DNA of 64,000 nucleotides from Tetrahymena thermophila SB210 (lineage: Eukaryota > Ciliophora > Oligohymenophorea > Hymenostomatida > Tetrahymenidae). Below the pieces are notes generated by a model that saw only the letters and a list, made by a program, of their open reading frames with translations, was not told the origin of the DNA and ran no database searches. The stretch spans positions 434,001-498,000 of the forward strand of contig NW_002476301.1 of the NCBI RefSeq assembly GCF_000189635.1, given 5' to 3'. The position numbers and the translations under genes are program-made. Of the stretch, positions 39,680-58,400 are shown in pieces; position 1 is the first letter of the stretch; every line of letters starts with the position of its first letter.

Positions 39680-40806
39680 TCAACTAGTTTTTTTATCTAT
39701 TTATTTAACTTGTTAGCTTTCCATAAACTATTTGAATTCTGTATCAGTTTTAAATAATTTATCATAAAAGTTGAATTAAGCTCCATATGTTCCTACATTA
39801 TGTGAATGATGAAAGTCGTGGAATTAAGCTGATACGTTAAAATCGGATATGTTAAATGGGCTCCAAGGAAAGTCATATCCACTATGCTCTTCAACTGCAT
39901 TTACACCCATCACAAATATCCACATACATAGAGTGGAAAAATGCAAATAGCTTCCAAGGTATTTTACCAAAATAAATGTAGGTAATAGAATTGTAATTAT
40001 AAATTCTAAAGGATGGAAATACTAACCAGCAATACACACATTTTGATAGTATTGATGATGAATTTTATGTATATAAGGATATATAAACTTTTGATGGAAA
40101 AATCTATGAGACCAGTAAAAGCAAAAGTCGTGGAAAAATAAAAGTATGAAAAAATCTTTTAAGTTTTTTAACTTAGAAGGAAATTCCTCTTAAGAAAAGC
40201 TTGTTTCTACTTCATTTATTTGCAGATCAATTATTAAAAGACCTAAACCTACAACAAATATATTCAAAATTGAATTCAAGATTGTCTTATTACGAATTTT
40301 CAACCAACTTTCATAGTCTTCATTCCAAGGCCACTTTTTATTCTTGATTAAACAAATTAAAAGTATAAATGACGTATAAATTGCGCAATTTAATTAAAAA
40401 AAATTAAGAAACAAGAAAAAAAAAATAAAAAGTTTTTTAAATATATTTAATATGATAAAATAATTACTTTGATGATTTTGTATTATTCAAAAAACTTAAA
40501 CTCACCCTTATAAATGCACATAAATATTAAGGATCCTCCATAATATGTAATGCTATTTATTAATATAAGACCAACTGCAAACATGTATTTAACTATTATA
40601 GAAATTAAATCATTAACCAAATTTTTAGCTAAAATAAATTTACCAGAAGGGAATAAGCTCTAAATGTCTTTCCAAAAGTACTTAATTAAATCAGGAACTG
40701 CATAAAAGAATAAGAATAGCTAAATCCAAGCTAAAACTCGATATATTTCTGTTTTTAAAAACATATAATTATTAAATTTATAAAGATTTTACTTACTTTC
40801 ACTCAT
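39680..40806 (-). CDS. C-4 methylsterol oxidase-like fatty acid hydroxylase superfamily enzyme
   Basis: There are three exons on the minus strand, with introns at 40749-40796 and 40343-40467; the first exon has only 10 nt. The coding length of 954 nt gives 317 residues. It is a di-iron membrane oxygenase with the full histidine set: HDFCFYWSHRFFH (HxxxH-RxxH type), HKIHHQYY and HDFHHSHN, plus AGQYFHPLEFI and SGYDFPWSPFNI as in ERG25/SC4MOL. Several hydrophobic spans surround the His boxes (near LILINSITYYGG, ILNIFVVGLGLLII and FIITILLPTFILV), which suits the endoplasmic reticulum membrane. KFFEQYKIIKNKKWPWNED matches the family's pre-domain. Relatives remove C-4 methyl groups from sterols; sterol C-5 desaturases share the His boxes but lack the HPLE context. 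The substrate is inferred. Confidence 0.88.
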
Positions 40807-41936
40807 TCTTAAGATTTGTTTTTTCACTTTTTCTTTTTATAAAAAATTTAATTTAATTTAAAATTTATTTAATTTTGTAACCTAATAATTGATTTATTTC
40901 TTGTTTTATTTTTACCATTAAATATTTATATATTATGTAAATAAATTTCACGATGGCAATTTACAAATCATAGATTTTTCTATTGATATATAAAATCTAA
41001 ATAAATAGATTTCCTTCTTCCTATTATGATTTAAAACTAAAATATAAAAAATGGATGAATAATTAAAAAAAAATATATTATTAATGTCTAAAATTTTTTT
41101 TTTTTTAAACATTCTAAAATGCGTGTGTTAAAATTATTAACTCAATTCATCAAATTATTAAGCAAATTTTATTTACATATAAAATTTTTATTAAAAAAAT
41201 AATAACTATTCATACTTGTATTAAAAATCTTCTTAAATAGGACTTTTATTAAGAGTTTTTTAAAAATAAAGATTTTAATTTTGTAAATGTGCTAAAGAAG
41301 AATGTTTATATTAAGGAATATAACTTAAACTAATTTTAAATAAAAATAATTAAAAATGAAGAATTAAAAAATAAAAATATTCATTTTTCTACATTTAATT
41401 GATATTGATATAAATAAAATATATTTGAAGAGTTAATGTGAAAAATAGTAATTAATTAATATAGTTAGATAGAGAGATGTATATAAATATATTACAATTA
41501 ATATAAAATACAAAACTATTTAGGTGTTTTATTTAAAATTAAAGGCAAGTAATATTAAATAATATTTGAGATAGCCATTAATTAAATCATTCTATCACTC
41601 GCTAAATAAATAAATAATTAATTTTCTTAAAATTAATTACACCTTAATTAAGTCAAAATAATAATTATATTTAAGATTTATTTGGAAAACTTTTAATATA
41701 AAGATATCAAAGAAAATATTTTAATTGGATCAATTTTATTATTATTTAGGTTATTATGACCTTTAAATATTAATTTTGTGTTTAAATATAATAGCTTCAA
41801 TGATATTTTATTATTCATCAGTTATATTAGTTATGAATTAGATCATAATTATATTTGTTTTTGAAATTAGTAAAAAATTATGAAAAAATATTTTATTTTG
41901 TTTTATAAGATTAAGTTTATTATTTTCTCTTAAATT
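40807..41936. other. Intergenic, AT-rich
   Basis: It lies between the oxidase start and the stop of the Aurora-like kinase. I see only AT-rich sequence. Confidence 0.6.
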
Positions 41937-47374
<5,438 letters not shown>

Positions 47375-50300
47375 TTTAGTTGGTCTTGAATAGAAATATT
47401 TAGAATATCCTTTATGATTATAAAAATAAATAAATAATTATTTTGAATTAGCAAATATGCTAAAAATAAGCTGATAAAAAACAAAGAAATACAGCTGAAA
47501 ATGAAATGGGAAAAACTTAAGTTTATAATATAACTTAAAGAAATCAAACAAGTAAAAAAGTAATTAAGTAACTTATAAACTAAATCAAATTCAAATCATT
47601 ACTAAATCTACTTCTAAGTATACACTTCTTTGTAGTAGTAAGCAAGTAATCTCTTTCTTTATTTATCTAAAGTAAAGGGAAGTAATATAAATAATTATTA
47701 TATTATCTTTATAAATTTTTTATTCTTCTTTTTCTTTACTCTTATTCACTCTCAATGTGTAATTTGATAATATTGCATCAATATTAAGAGATTTGTTTGT
47801 TAATTAATTAATTGATCAATCATTATTTCTTTCTTCCTTTAATTTATTTATTAACTAATACAAACATATATTCATGCATGTATAATACATACATTCTTTC
47901 ATACATGATCTCTATCAGTTTATCTTTTCAAAACCAAGCAATCATAAAATCTTCGACATATATATATTTACTATTGATCACAAACTGTCTTATTTAATTT
48001 TCATTTGTCTCAAAAACTTTATATATAATTCCATTCATATAAAATTAGATAAAAGTCTTGCAATTGTTTATATTATAGCCATCAATATTTCATTAGTACT
48101 TCAAAAATAATAATATATAAAAAAGTATGCAGAAGCAAGTATATCTCCAGTAAATTTTGACTGAAATTATTCTAAAATTGCTTAATTACCTAAATCACTC
48201 ATAGCGATGTACATAATTATTTATTTAATCAGTAAAAAAGTATAAAATTCATTTATATTTTAGAGGCTTAAAATCAAAATATGCCAGAAATCGTTTACTC
48301 AATTTTATTTTAAGGATTTGCATTCTTATTTTGCTTTTTTAAATTTATTTTCTAAACTAAATTTCTTTTAGAGGTAATTTAATTTAGATTAATAAAATGT
48401 AAATTAGTTATCTAATCTTTATAACCACATATAATTTTCTATTATTTTATATGCTAAAACTTTTAACATTTAACTAATTCCTAAATTATATACTACATTT
48501 ATTTTTACATATATAGAAATTATGTTTTTTAAATGGAGAATATATTATATAGCTTTTTGAAAATTTGAGGGCAATAGATTTCAATAGTTCGAAGCTGAAG
48601 ATAAATTAAATATTAAATAGAGTAGATCTGTTTTTATATTAGCAGTTTTTTATTTTAAAGGGTCTCACTCTAAAAAAGAATATAAATTTGAATTATCCAG
48701 ATAAAAATTTAATGATTAATTTACAAAAATATAATTTTAAAATCTAAGAATTTGTCTTATATATAACTATGGTTTATGAAACTTGTTTTATTTTAGTTAG
48801 TTATTAATGGTATCAAAAAATTTACTTTAAAAAATTAGTGACTATCAATATTTATCTTCACTTTCAATTCAAGCGTGTGTGTGTGTGAGTAAATCATATG
48901 AAAAAAAATTCAATTTGAGTAATTAAAAATTATAGATTCACTTTTCAAATAATCATTCTCAGGACTTATGATTAAATTATTCTACTTTACAAGAAAGAAA
49001 ATAACTTTAGATTACAATTAATATTCAAATTAAATAAAGACTTGATATGTTAGATCATAATATTTTATGTATAGTTCTAACTAATTCTTTTTGAGTAAAT
49101 TAATTTCTTCAAATAGAGTAAATTTAAATGCATAACTGAATAATTTCATAGAAATAGAAAATTTTAATGAACAAATAGTCATTTACTCTTATTTTATTTT
49201 TTTGTAACGACTTTAGTAAGGAGAGTTTAAAAATTAGATAATTTATTATGAAACTCATGCTTAAATAATTTTGAATAAAAAACTTTTAGATAAATTTTAA
49301 TAATTTTTATTTCGTTTATCAATTTTTTAATAAGTATTTAAAACTCATCAATGTAAATTTGATATATAAGCTCTAATTTAATTATAACAGATTTTAAATT
49401 TGATTGATTTCTCATAACTAGTTAAAATAAACTTAGCATAATAATATCTCATACAGGAATAGTTTTAAGCAAATAGTTGTTTAAATTTTTTTGAAAAGTG
49501 TTTACTTTAAGATAGGTAGGATATAATTTGCATTTATAAATATTATAAATTTAAAATATCTTTTATAATTATAACAATCATTGTAAAATAAATAAACTTT
49601 TTACTTTAATTAATTTTAGTAATCTCAAATAAATGAAATTATAACAAAAAACTACTTCAACATATTTTTAATAATAAAAATATTAAGTAATAAGATAAAT
49701 TTTTTTAAATAAAATTAAGGATGAATTTATTTATTTTAAAAAATTTTTAACAAAATTATTACTTTTAATATCTTTTTTAAATCTACATTAAATCTTAAAA
49801 AATGAATAAAAAAATTTTTGAAGTATTAAAAATAACACATTTTAATGATAAGATGATAATCTATTTATTTGTACATTAATTTATAATTTCAATTAAAAAA
49901 TTCTTTTCTTCATATTTAAAATTAGTTCTACTCTGTTGACATTGTTATTTTTTTAACAAAAAGAAGTTTAACTTAAAGACTTTAAGTATTTACTAATAAA
50001 ATTAAAACTATATGAAAAAGTATTTAATAAATATTTAAAGTAAAGATAGATACATTCATTTAAAAAATAAATGGAGTTATTGATATTATGAACATTTTAA
50101 ACATTCATTAATTTTTTTAGATGAATTCTGATTGAATAAAAATATGAAACTAATGTTAGATATATCTCAATTTTTTTTTTCAGTAATGAAATTTTAATCA
50201 TTTACTCATACAATGTAGATAAGTATTTTGTTCATCAAATGAAAATTGAGATTATCAACAATTTTTTTATGAATTAATTCTTATAAAATTATTTTGTAAA

Positions 50301-51302
50301 TATGTAAAAATCAAGCAATTAATTTTTGCATATTTTACCTTTTGTTTTTACTTTTTAATTTCTACAAAATTTTTTATTTGAATAAAGTAATGCATATTTT
50401 TTTAATTATTAACAATTTATTAGGTAATTTAAAAATATATTTAAACCTCTCTTTTTTATCCACTAAACAAAACAAAGATTAAGAATTTAGTTTGATCTTT
50501 ACCAACGTTCATAAGCTATATATTTATCTTATCTAATAATTGTTTTTTACTTATAAAAGTAAAAGATATTAAGTTAATCACTTAATATATCTAAATACCT
50601 TTATTTCCTGAAATAACTAATTATAAAGTTGACTTTTATATTATTGGCTAATATACATACAAAAATCTAAAATTTAATATTTTTTTTCTCATCGATTATT
50701 TAGAGCTTTTAATTTTTTAGACAGAAATATCTACTTCAAGATTTTTAATATGTTTAAAATCATCAAATTTATTTTAATTTTTTCATTAATTTTTTATTAT
50801 TAATTTATATATATATAGTAATAAAATAAATATCAAAAATTAATATATAACTGAACTCTTTTTCAAGTGTTGAAACAGCAACATCATCTCTAATAGGCTC
50901 AATAAAAATAAATTAATAAAAAGATTCTAAAAATAATAAAATTTGATTGAGTTTTTAATAGTTTATTTTTAATTCATACTAAAATAATTAATGAGGGCAC
51001 ATTTATTTATATGTTTAGAATAAAATAAAATGAATTTTCAAATAGATTTATTAGAAATAAATTATATTTTGAAAAAATGATGAATTTGAAGCATAAAGTA
51101 ATTTATCCTAAAATACAAATTTATTTAACATCTGAATGAATTAATAGCCAAAAAAAAAATAATATGATATTTAGTAGTTATTATGAGAATCAAATATAAT
51201 TAAATCATCTTCTGACAGACTCTAAAATCAAAGTTATTAAAATATAAAAAATTAAAAGAATTATTATTTATCAAGTAACTTTATAGATATAATAAAATTA
51301 AA
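47375..51302. other. Gene-poor AT-rich stretch, about 3.9 kb
   Basis: Apart from the candidate at 48281-48888 I see nothing gene-like. It is dominated by A/T runs. The left part is the upstream region of the kinase gene, and the last few hundred bases precede the LLPH-type gene. Confidence 0.5.
48281..48888 (+). CDS. Possible small two-exon gene
   Basis: ATG opens a hydrophobic start (MPEIVYSILFQGFAFLFCFF). If a GTAATT..ATATAG intron (about 48374-48518) is removed, the frame continues about 120 codons (for example GEYIIQLFENLRAIDFNSSK) to a TGA at 48886-48888. The second part has a faint LRR-like look. There is no known domain and the composition is AT-rich, so a decayed or chance frame is quite possible. 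Confidence 0.28.
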
Positions 51303-51830
51303 ATGGCTAAGAGTTTAAGATCAAAGGTAAAGAGAAGATGGAGAGCTTTAAGAAGAAGGGTCATCGATGAAGCTGTTATAAAACCTTTATGCGAAGAAAT
51401 GCACAACAAGATCAAGGCAACAGTAAATGGCTATGAATACAGACAACCTAAAAAGCCTAATGCATTCAAAAACCCAGATGATCCTAATGCTGAATTCCCA
51501 TAATATGTACCTCCTAAAATTATCGACATGAGAAGTGCTTATCTCCCTATCGGTGGTGATGAATGGGTTGGTGCAAGACGTAAAAAAGTCACTGATGTTG
51601 AAATTATAGAAGACAAGCTCAATGGCACTACAGATCTATAAGAATAATAAGAAATTGAAGAAATATAATAATAAATGGAAGAGAAAGAATGGGAGTTCGA
51701 AGATGACAACAAAGTTTAGGAAGAAGGTCCTTCTAAGAGATCTCTCCTTAAGAAAATAGGTAAAAACAAAAAGAATCCTACTAAAAATGGTCGTGCCACA
51801 AAAAGCAGAAAGATTCTTACTAATTTCTGA
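51303..51830 (+). CDS. LLPH/DUF2423-type small basic protein
   Basis: It is a single exon of 175 residues. The start MAKSLRSKVKRRWRALRRR is the hallmark of the DUF2423 family (human LLPH, yeast Ybl028c), whose members are small nuclear or nucleolar basic proteins linked to pre-60S ribosome assembly. A middle segment, KPNAFKNPDDPNAEFPQYVP, follows. Then come an acidic Gln/Glu-rich stretch and a second basic block (SLLKKIGKNKKNPTKNGRAT), which may serve as a nuclear localisation signal. The start lies in AAAATGG. No intron is seen. Confidence 0.85.
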
Positions 51831-54800
51831 AGAGAGTTAACAACTTTAATAAAATTCTTATAAAAATATAAAATTAGCTCCATTACTTTTAAATATTAAA
51901 AATTTTTAGAGTTTAAACTAAATTAAAAGTGGGTTTTTCAAAAACAATCTTTTATCTACATATTCACCAGTCAATTATCAAAAAACAAGAATAGGCTTTC
52001 ATTATATACTACCACAAAAAATCAATCAAGCTTGCTTTTTGTTAAAAGATTGCTTGTCAGTTAATAAATTAATAATAAAAATAATAATAATTATAGTAAT
52101 AACTTCAAGTAAAAAGTGTAATTTAAGCTCTAAACTTAGCGAAAATAAACCCAATTATATTTATTAAATAATTGCAACTGTAATTCTTTTCTAAATAATT
52201 ATTTTATCTTTCTAATTAATCATTTCACTTATCTCCTTTTGCATGTATTTATATAATTGCATTCATTTTTCTCTATTGTTTATTTGATAATTTTCTTCTA
52301 CTTTCAAAATTTTAATTAACTCTATAAAATTGTCTTAATTAAAAATTCATCATTAATCTTAATTTTTTTAAAATGAACAAACTAAAAGCTAAATGAAGTT
52401 CATTATTTAAAATATTAACATCAACCAAGTTAAATTTATAAAATATTTTTAAGATATATATTCATACTTAGTTTATCTCTTTGTTTATTTGATAAACAAA
52501 CATATGCAAAATTTCGAAGATACAATGTTTTTAATTTTCTTTACCTTCATTAAGTAAACCTAAATTTATTTTAAATCTTTTTTTTATTTATTCATATTTA
52601 CATAATAAATTCATTTTTAAATAAATTAGATTAAACATTTTAAATAAAAAAAACTTCTCTTTTTAATAAAAAGCTTTTTTCTTTTTTTTGAAGGCAAAAT
52701 ATTTTTCAAATTTTTTCATGAAATGAAAATGATTTATATATAAATATATATTTAATTTTTTCTTCTATTTTATTTTATTTTACTTTTATTTGTTTTTAAT
52801 TATTTTCAAAATTAACAAAAAATAATCATAATGTTATTAAAAATTGTTTTAATTTTCTTTTATTTAAATTCAGTATCATTTATTTACATTTAAAATAATG
52901 ATTCTATATTAATTGAACATAATACATGCATTAATTTTCATTTTATTTTTGGTTAATTATTAAGTGTTTTTTAACTTTTATAATAAATAAAACTTAGTCA
53001 TTTAATTGATATTGTTCAAAGATATTTAAATATTCTTGTTTAATATCTATTAAAGATTTATAAAGCTTTATCTGTCATTTTTAATGTTGTTGTTTGTTTT
53101 TGATCATATTAATGATAAGAAAACTTTTGAACTTCACACAAAAAAATATGAATAAGAATTTTGATTTTTAAGAAAAAAAAAATTATAAAGGTAGAGCAAA
53201 ATTGTTATTACTTTGCTTACTTGTTTATAAATGATACTAAATATGCTTAATGGATAATTTAACCTCAATCATTTTTTGATTAATCAGTTTTATAACTTTA
53301 AATTTGTATTTTAATTTTTACTTTGTTTTTAAATTTTATCTTTTTTTATATATTTATTTCAAAACTAACTTAGAAATAAAACAGTAATAATTAAATTTCA
53401 ACAATACCTTAAACCGTATAAATTGTTGTTATAAACCAAACAAAAACCTCTAAGGGAACTTAATAGTGTGGTATATCTTAATTATAAAAAATATTGCAAA
53501 ATTGTATTGAATATGTTATTTATAAGTTATTAAATATTTACATCAACTAAATATTCTAATTTATAATATTTTCTAACTTCATAAAATATTCATTTTTGTA
53601 TTTATAAAATTGTAAATTCCTTTAAATGTTTTTCACAAGTTTTTAAGATGAATACTACATCTATTTTAACTGTTTAATTTATTAAGATTAATTATTTATA
53701 AAATTTAATCTATTGCACTTAAAAAATTTTTAGGAAATAATGTTAAATTAAGATTGTTACTTTTCATATTTAAGTATGATTGGCATTTTTTTATTTCCTT
53801 CATAATAAAAATTATTGTCAAAAATTGACGACCTATTGAAAAAATTTGTTTTTTACAGGTTTGTTGCTTATTATTTAATATAATTTATTTTAAAATATAA
53901 ATAATTAAAATATTAAGTTTTTTCTAATCTTAGAAGAAAACAAGAAACTAAGTTGACTTTAAAAATGGAGAGAAATAAAAGAAAATATCTTAATAGTTCT
54001 TATAAAAAATTTAATTTTTAACTATAATTTTTTAATTCTTTTTCAATTTAGAATATTCTAAAGATACTTTAATAAATGTTTTAAGTAAATATTTCTTACT
54101 AAAATAATGAGCACTATAAATTTCATTGATGATAGCATAGATAGCTGAGAAGACGTTATAATAAATTAATGATTTTTACTTTTCTTTTGATAAAAATGTT
54201 TAAATTTTGCTTGAATCTAGCCTTTTAGTCCATTTTTACTATTTTATATCTAGAAGCAAAAAAAAATGCTCAAAAGTTAAGTTGCTTAATATAAATAGAA
54301 AAGTAGCTCTGAATTATTTATATAGTATTCAAAATAATATACTGCGACTTATTTGATTATATAAAAACAGATGTGACAAATTATCATAAAAGTTGAAGTA
54401 ACAAAAATATTTGAAGTAATCATAATTTGTCATTCTTTGAAAACTTATCAAAAAAATATCGCATCATATAAAATAAGAAACCTATTTGATAATATCTTTT
54501 TGATATAAATTGCAATCAGAAATTTACTAAGGACGTACTTAGGATTTGTCTCAAATTTATAAAGTAAAGATGTTTTGCAAATCTTGGTGATGAGGGTCTC
54601 TTTACAAAAACATTTTAATATTAAAATAAAATATATTTAGAAACAATAGGTTTAAGTAAGGTTTGATAGGGCAAATGAAATATTCTAGTATAAAAAAATT
54701 ATAAAATAGGTCTAGCATCGAAGATATAGCAAGTATACTGCTTTCTTTTTTTAGATTTAGTATATTTTTGCTGATGCGTCTTACTATTTCTGGAAATTAA

Positions 54801-55704
54801 TCAAGATTTTAATTTTGATCAATTAGTTTATTTAAAAATGGATCTTTAATTCAATCAGAAAATAAAAAATATAATAGGGCAAACTAGATACCCAAGCAGT
54901 CAAGATAGCATCATTAGAATCTAAAGTGTAAATTTTATCAAATTATCATTGAAATAATGATATACTATATGATTAAGGTCGATATTTTAGGAAAAAGCAT
55001 ATAGTAAGGACAGTTAGTAATAGTTTTAAATACAAGGCAATTATGAAATATGAAGAAATGTTTGCAATAAATTTCAGCAAAAAAACATGAGTAAAAAGTT
55101 GTTAAAAACATTTTCTAATAGATGAAATATGAATAAATAAAATTATTTACTTACCTGCAGTGGAATTTAATCTGTTAATAGACTAAATTTGAATTTTAGA
55201 ATGAGATATTATTTTGCTTTCTACTAAGCAAGCAATAGTAGAGATACTGTTTTAATAGTTAATAGGATAGAGTAGGCTTGAAGTAAAACCAATAAATTTA
55301 AATAACAATCTAATTTATAAAAATGATATGCTTAACATTTATTTGCTACTTGGAATATGATTGCACATTGATACACAGCTGTGTGAGCTCTTATGGTTCA
55401 AATAAAAGCAGAAAGATATATCAAGGATAAGACGGTTTTAAGTAAGTAGGTAGACCAAACATCATTCTTGTATCATAATAGTGCGATATTGGTCTCTGAT
55501 ATGAATATCCTTCATTGAAATATAAACATTAGTGCGATTAATAGAGTTGCTTACGATATTTATTGTGACGCAATATTTCTCTCTATAAATAAAGTGATGA
55601 TCTTATTAATTTTAAAATAAAAAAATTAATAAAAAAATTATCAATATCTCAAAACTACCTCTTAGGTAAAACACAAAAACCAAACACACTCTCTTTGCAT
55701 TAAA
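51831..55704. other. Gene-poor AT-rich stretch, about 3.9 kb
   Basis: I see no convincing coding frame. From about 54.5 kb on, the base composition becomes less extreme than in the rest, but the frames are short and patternless. The last few hundred bases are the aldolase promoter region. Confidence 0.5.
55565..55592 (+). promoter_or_regulatory. Possible aldolase core promoter elements
   Basis: TGACGCAAT (55566-55574) resembles an AP-1/CREB-type site, and CTATAAATAA (about 55583-55592) resembles a TATA box, some 115 nt before the aldolase ATG. In such AT-rich DNA TATA-like strings occur by chance, so this is only suggestive. Confidence 0.25.
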
Positions 55705-57316
55705 ATGACTGACTTCAGAAAGGAATTAGCTGAAACAGCTTCCAAGTTAGCTACTCCTGGAAAGGGTATTTTGGCTGCTGATGAATCCACTGGTACCATT
55801 GGCAAGAAGTTCGCTTCCATCAACGTTGAAAACACCGAAGAAAACAGAAGAGCTTACAGAGAATTGCTTTTCACCACTGAACACTTAGAAAACTACATTT
55901 CTGGTGTTATCCTCTACTCAGAAACTGCTAAGCAATCTGCTAAGTGTGGAACCAAGTTCATTGAACTCCTCAAGAAGAAGGGTATCGTCTCTGGTATCAA
56001 GGTTGACCAAGGTTTGAAGGTTCTCCCTGGCACCAACGACGAAACTGCTACCATGGGTTTGGACACTCTTGATGCTATGGCCAAGGAATACTATGGTCTT
56101 GGTTGCAGATTCGCTAAGTGGAGAGCTGTTCTCAAGATTTCCACCACCGATGGTTGCCCCTCTGAATAAGCTATCTAAGAAAATGCTTGGGGTTTGGCTA
56201 GATACGGTACTATTTGCCAAGCTAACGGTTTGGTTCCCATTATTGAACCTGAAATCTTGATTGATGGTCCCCACTCCATTGAAGTCTCACAAAAGGTCAC
56301 TGAAAGAGTCTTAGCTTCCGTCGTCAAGGCTCTCTAAGAAAACAACATCTTCTGGGAAGGTTGCCTCCTTAAGCCTAACATGGTTACCCCTGGCTCTACC
56401 AGTGGTGTTAAGGCTACTGCCTCTGAAATTGCCATCCGTACCGTTACTGCTCTTTCCAGAACTATTCCTCCTGCTTTGGTTGGTGTTTTCGTAAGAAATT
56501 ATAGAATTAACTTTAAAATTCCTATTCTTATAAACAATTTTTTTTTATTTGAAGTGTCATTTAGAAATAAGTAGTTAAGTTTTATCCTTATATCGTTTAA
56601 TAAAATTTTTAATTATGCCCATTCAAAAAGGCAGGCAAACAAACAAACAAAAAAACAAATAAAAAATTTTTTTATGAATTATGATCTGAAAATTTTTTGA
56701 AATGAAGATTATAAATAAATCAATAGGATTTAAAAAAACAAATTAATAAGAAGAAAAAAATACATAGATAGGTATCTTTTTTGGTTCTGTCAAGATATTA
56801 AAAAACTTAATAGAATTTAAAAGTTTAAGATTCCCCTTAGCAAAAAAGAGGATAATATAGCTAAATCACACTGATATTTATTAATTTATTAGCAAAGTTA
56901 AACAAATTATATTATTGATAATATCTCAAAAATTAATAAGCTTCAAACTTATTTTTTTGACCTTCAATAAAAAAAATCAAATCAAATTAAAATTCTATAA
57001 AACACTGATTAATTTTATTTAAAATAAATAGTTCTTATCTGGTGGTCAATCTGAAGAAGAAGCTTCCGTCAACTTGAATGCCATGAACAGACTTGAAGGT
57101 ATTAGAAGACCTTGGTTCCTTTCCTTCTCTTACGGTAGAGCTCTCTAAAACACCGCAGTCAAGACCTGGGCTGGTAAGGCTGAAAACCTTGCTGCTGCTC
57201 AAGCTGCCCTCTTAGTTAGAGCTAAGGCCAACGGTGAAGCTCAATTGGGCAAGTACTAAGGTACTGATGACCAATCTGCCAAGGAATCCTTATTCGTTGA
57301 CAACTATAAATATTGA
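55705..57316 (+). CDS. Fructose-bisphosphate aldolase, class I
   Basis: This glycolytic and gluconeogenic enzyme splits fructose-1,6-bisphosphate into dihydroxyacetone phosphate and glyceraldehyde-3-phosphate. There are two exons with an intron at 56491-57031 (541 nt, large for this window). The coding length of 1,071 nt gives 356 residues, the usual size. It has [14 protein letters not shown] near the N-terminus (catalytic Asp), AKWRAVLK with Lys138 and Arg140, a Glu pair in PIIEPEIL, and the Schiff-base Lys223 in [29 protein letters not shown] and [15 protein letters not shown] follow, and it ends NYKY with the conserved C-terminal Tyr. Codon use is biased to C- and G-ending codons (AAG, ATC, ACC, CTC), unlike its neighbours, which suggests strong expression. 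TAA and TAG stand for Gln at several conserved spots. Confidence 0.97.
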
Positions 57317-57737
57317 AATATCTTATAATTATTTTCCCATTTTAAAAAACAATAATAAACTATTCATTAATCAAAAAAAGTATGTTTTATTTCTCAAAAA
57401 GCTTTATATTGTATTGAACCTTATTAACTTTTAGAGAAATCATGTCATCTTCCAAAATTTATTTATTTATTAATTTATTTATTTATGATGATGTCTTATA
57501 AGAATTTATTTATTTATTTAACTATTTTTTTTTTAGTAAAGATCTTTAGACTTTAAAATTAATTAGTGAAAATAAAAAATCTAGCTGGCTTTTAGCTTGT
57601 TAATTAGTTAGAATAATCTTTTTGTTGAAAAACGAATTTAATTGCTATCATAAAAATTTTATTTTACTTCTAGAATCTTCAAATTCATTTATTTTTGATA
57701 GAATTAATTTCAAAATAATACAAAAAGGGACTTAACT
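57317..57737. other. Intergenic, AT-rich
   Basis: It holds the aldolase 3' end and a short TTTA-rich run near 57,460-57,485. Nothing else is visible. Confidence 0.6.
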
Positions 57738-58400
57738 ATGTAAAAATAAGTGAAAATACCTATTAAATTAATGTTTCTCCATGGTTTGGAGGGTGAAATG
57801 CTCAAATTAAAACAAAAATATCTTGAAAAAAACTTTGAAAAATGTGTTACTCCTTACATGAAAATCTCAAGATGGAATATACTTTAATAAAATAGTTTTC
57901 CAAGAGTATTAATTAGAAATAAGTTTAATCTATAGAATGCAGGATATGAATGTATTTAAAATTGTATGAATATTTAAATAAATGGCTTAAATGAGAGTAA
58001 TCCTGATGCTTTAGTAGGTATAAGCTGGGGTGGAGGTATAGGTTTACTTCTTTTATCACAAGGATATTGGTAAGGGCCAACTGTTTTGATGGCTCCTGCT
58101 ATAACTCGTTTTCTTGATGTTGTGGGAGAACGAGATTATAAGATATAAGATATATTTGATAAAATAAATAAATAAAACTTAGGTCGAAAGCTTCTTATTG
58201 TGCATGGAGACAAAGATTTTACTATACCTTACACAAAATCAGTAGAAATCGTGAATAAAATTTAAGGTTCACAGCTATTAACTATTCCAAATGGAAGTCA
58301 TTATTTAAATAATATACACTCACCTCCAATAGAATTAAAATAAATAATTTATGACCACTATATAAAATGTAAAACACAAGAAAATATTTAAAATCAATGA
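57738..58400 (+). CDS. Small alpha/beta hydrolase
   Basis: It is a single exon of 220 residues. The N-terminal strand and oxyanion region read IKLMFLHGLEGE. The nucleophile elbow is GISWGGG with Ser96 (G-x-S-x-G). The acid is in IVHGDKDFTIP (Asp160, or Asp158), and the catalytic His188 lies in NGSHYL, so the triad is complete in the expected order. Its size and layout resemble RBBP9/YdeN-type or UPF0227-like small serine hydrolases. The natural substrate is unknown. MQKQVKIPIK is the likely start; a Met at residue 12 (MFLHG) is too close to the core strand to be preferred. Confidence 0.82.

Noticed and set aside
48875-48890. Short GTGTGT run
   Set aside because: It is only about 5 dinucleotide copies, too short to be more than chance.
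55918-56274. A 118-codon frame on the minus strand
   Set aside because: It lies wholly opposite the aldolase exon, whose protein is certain. It is a shadow of the biased codon use there.
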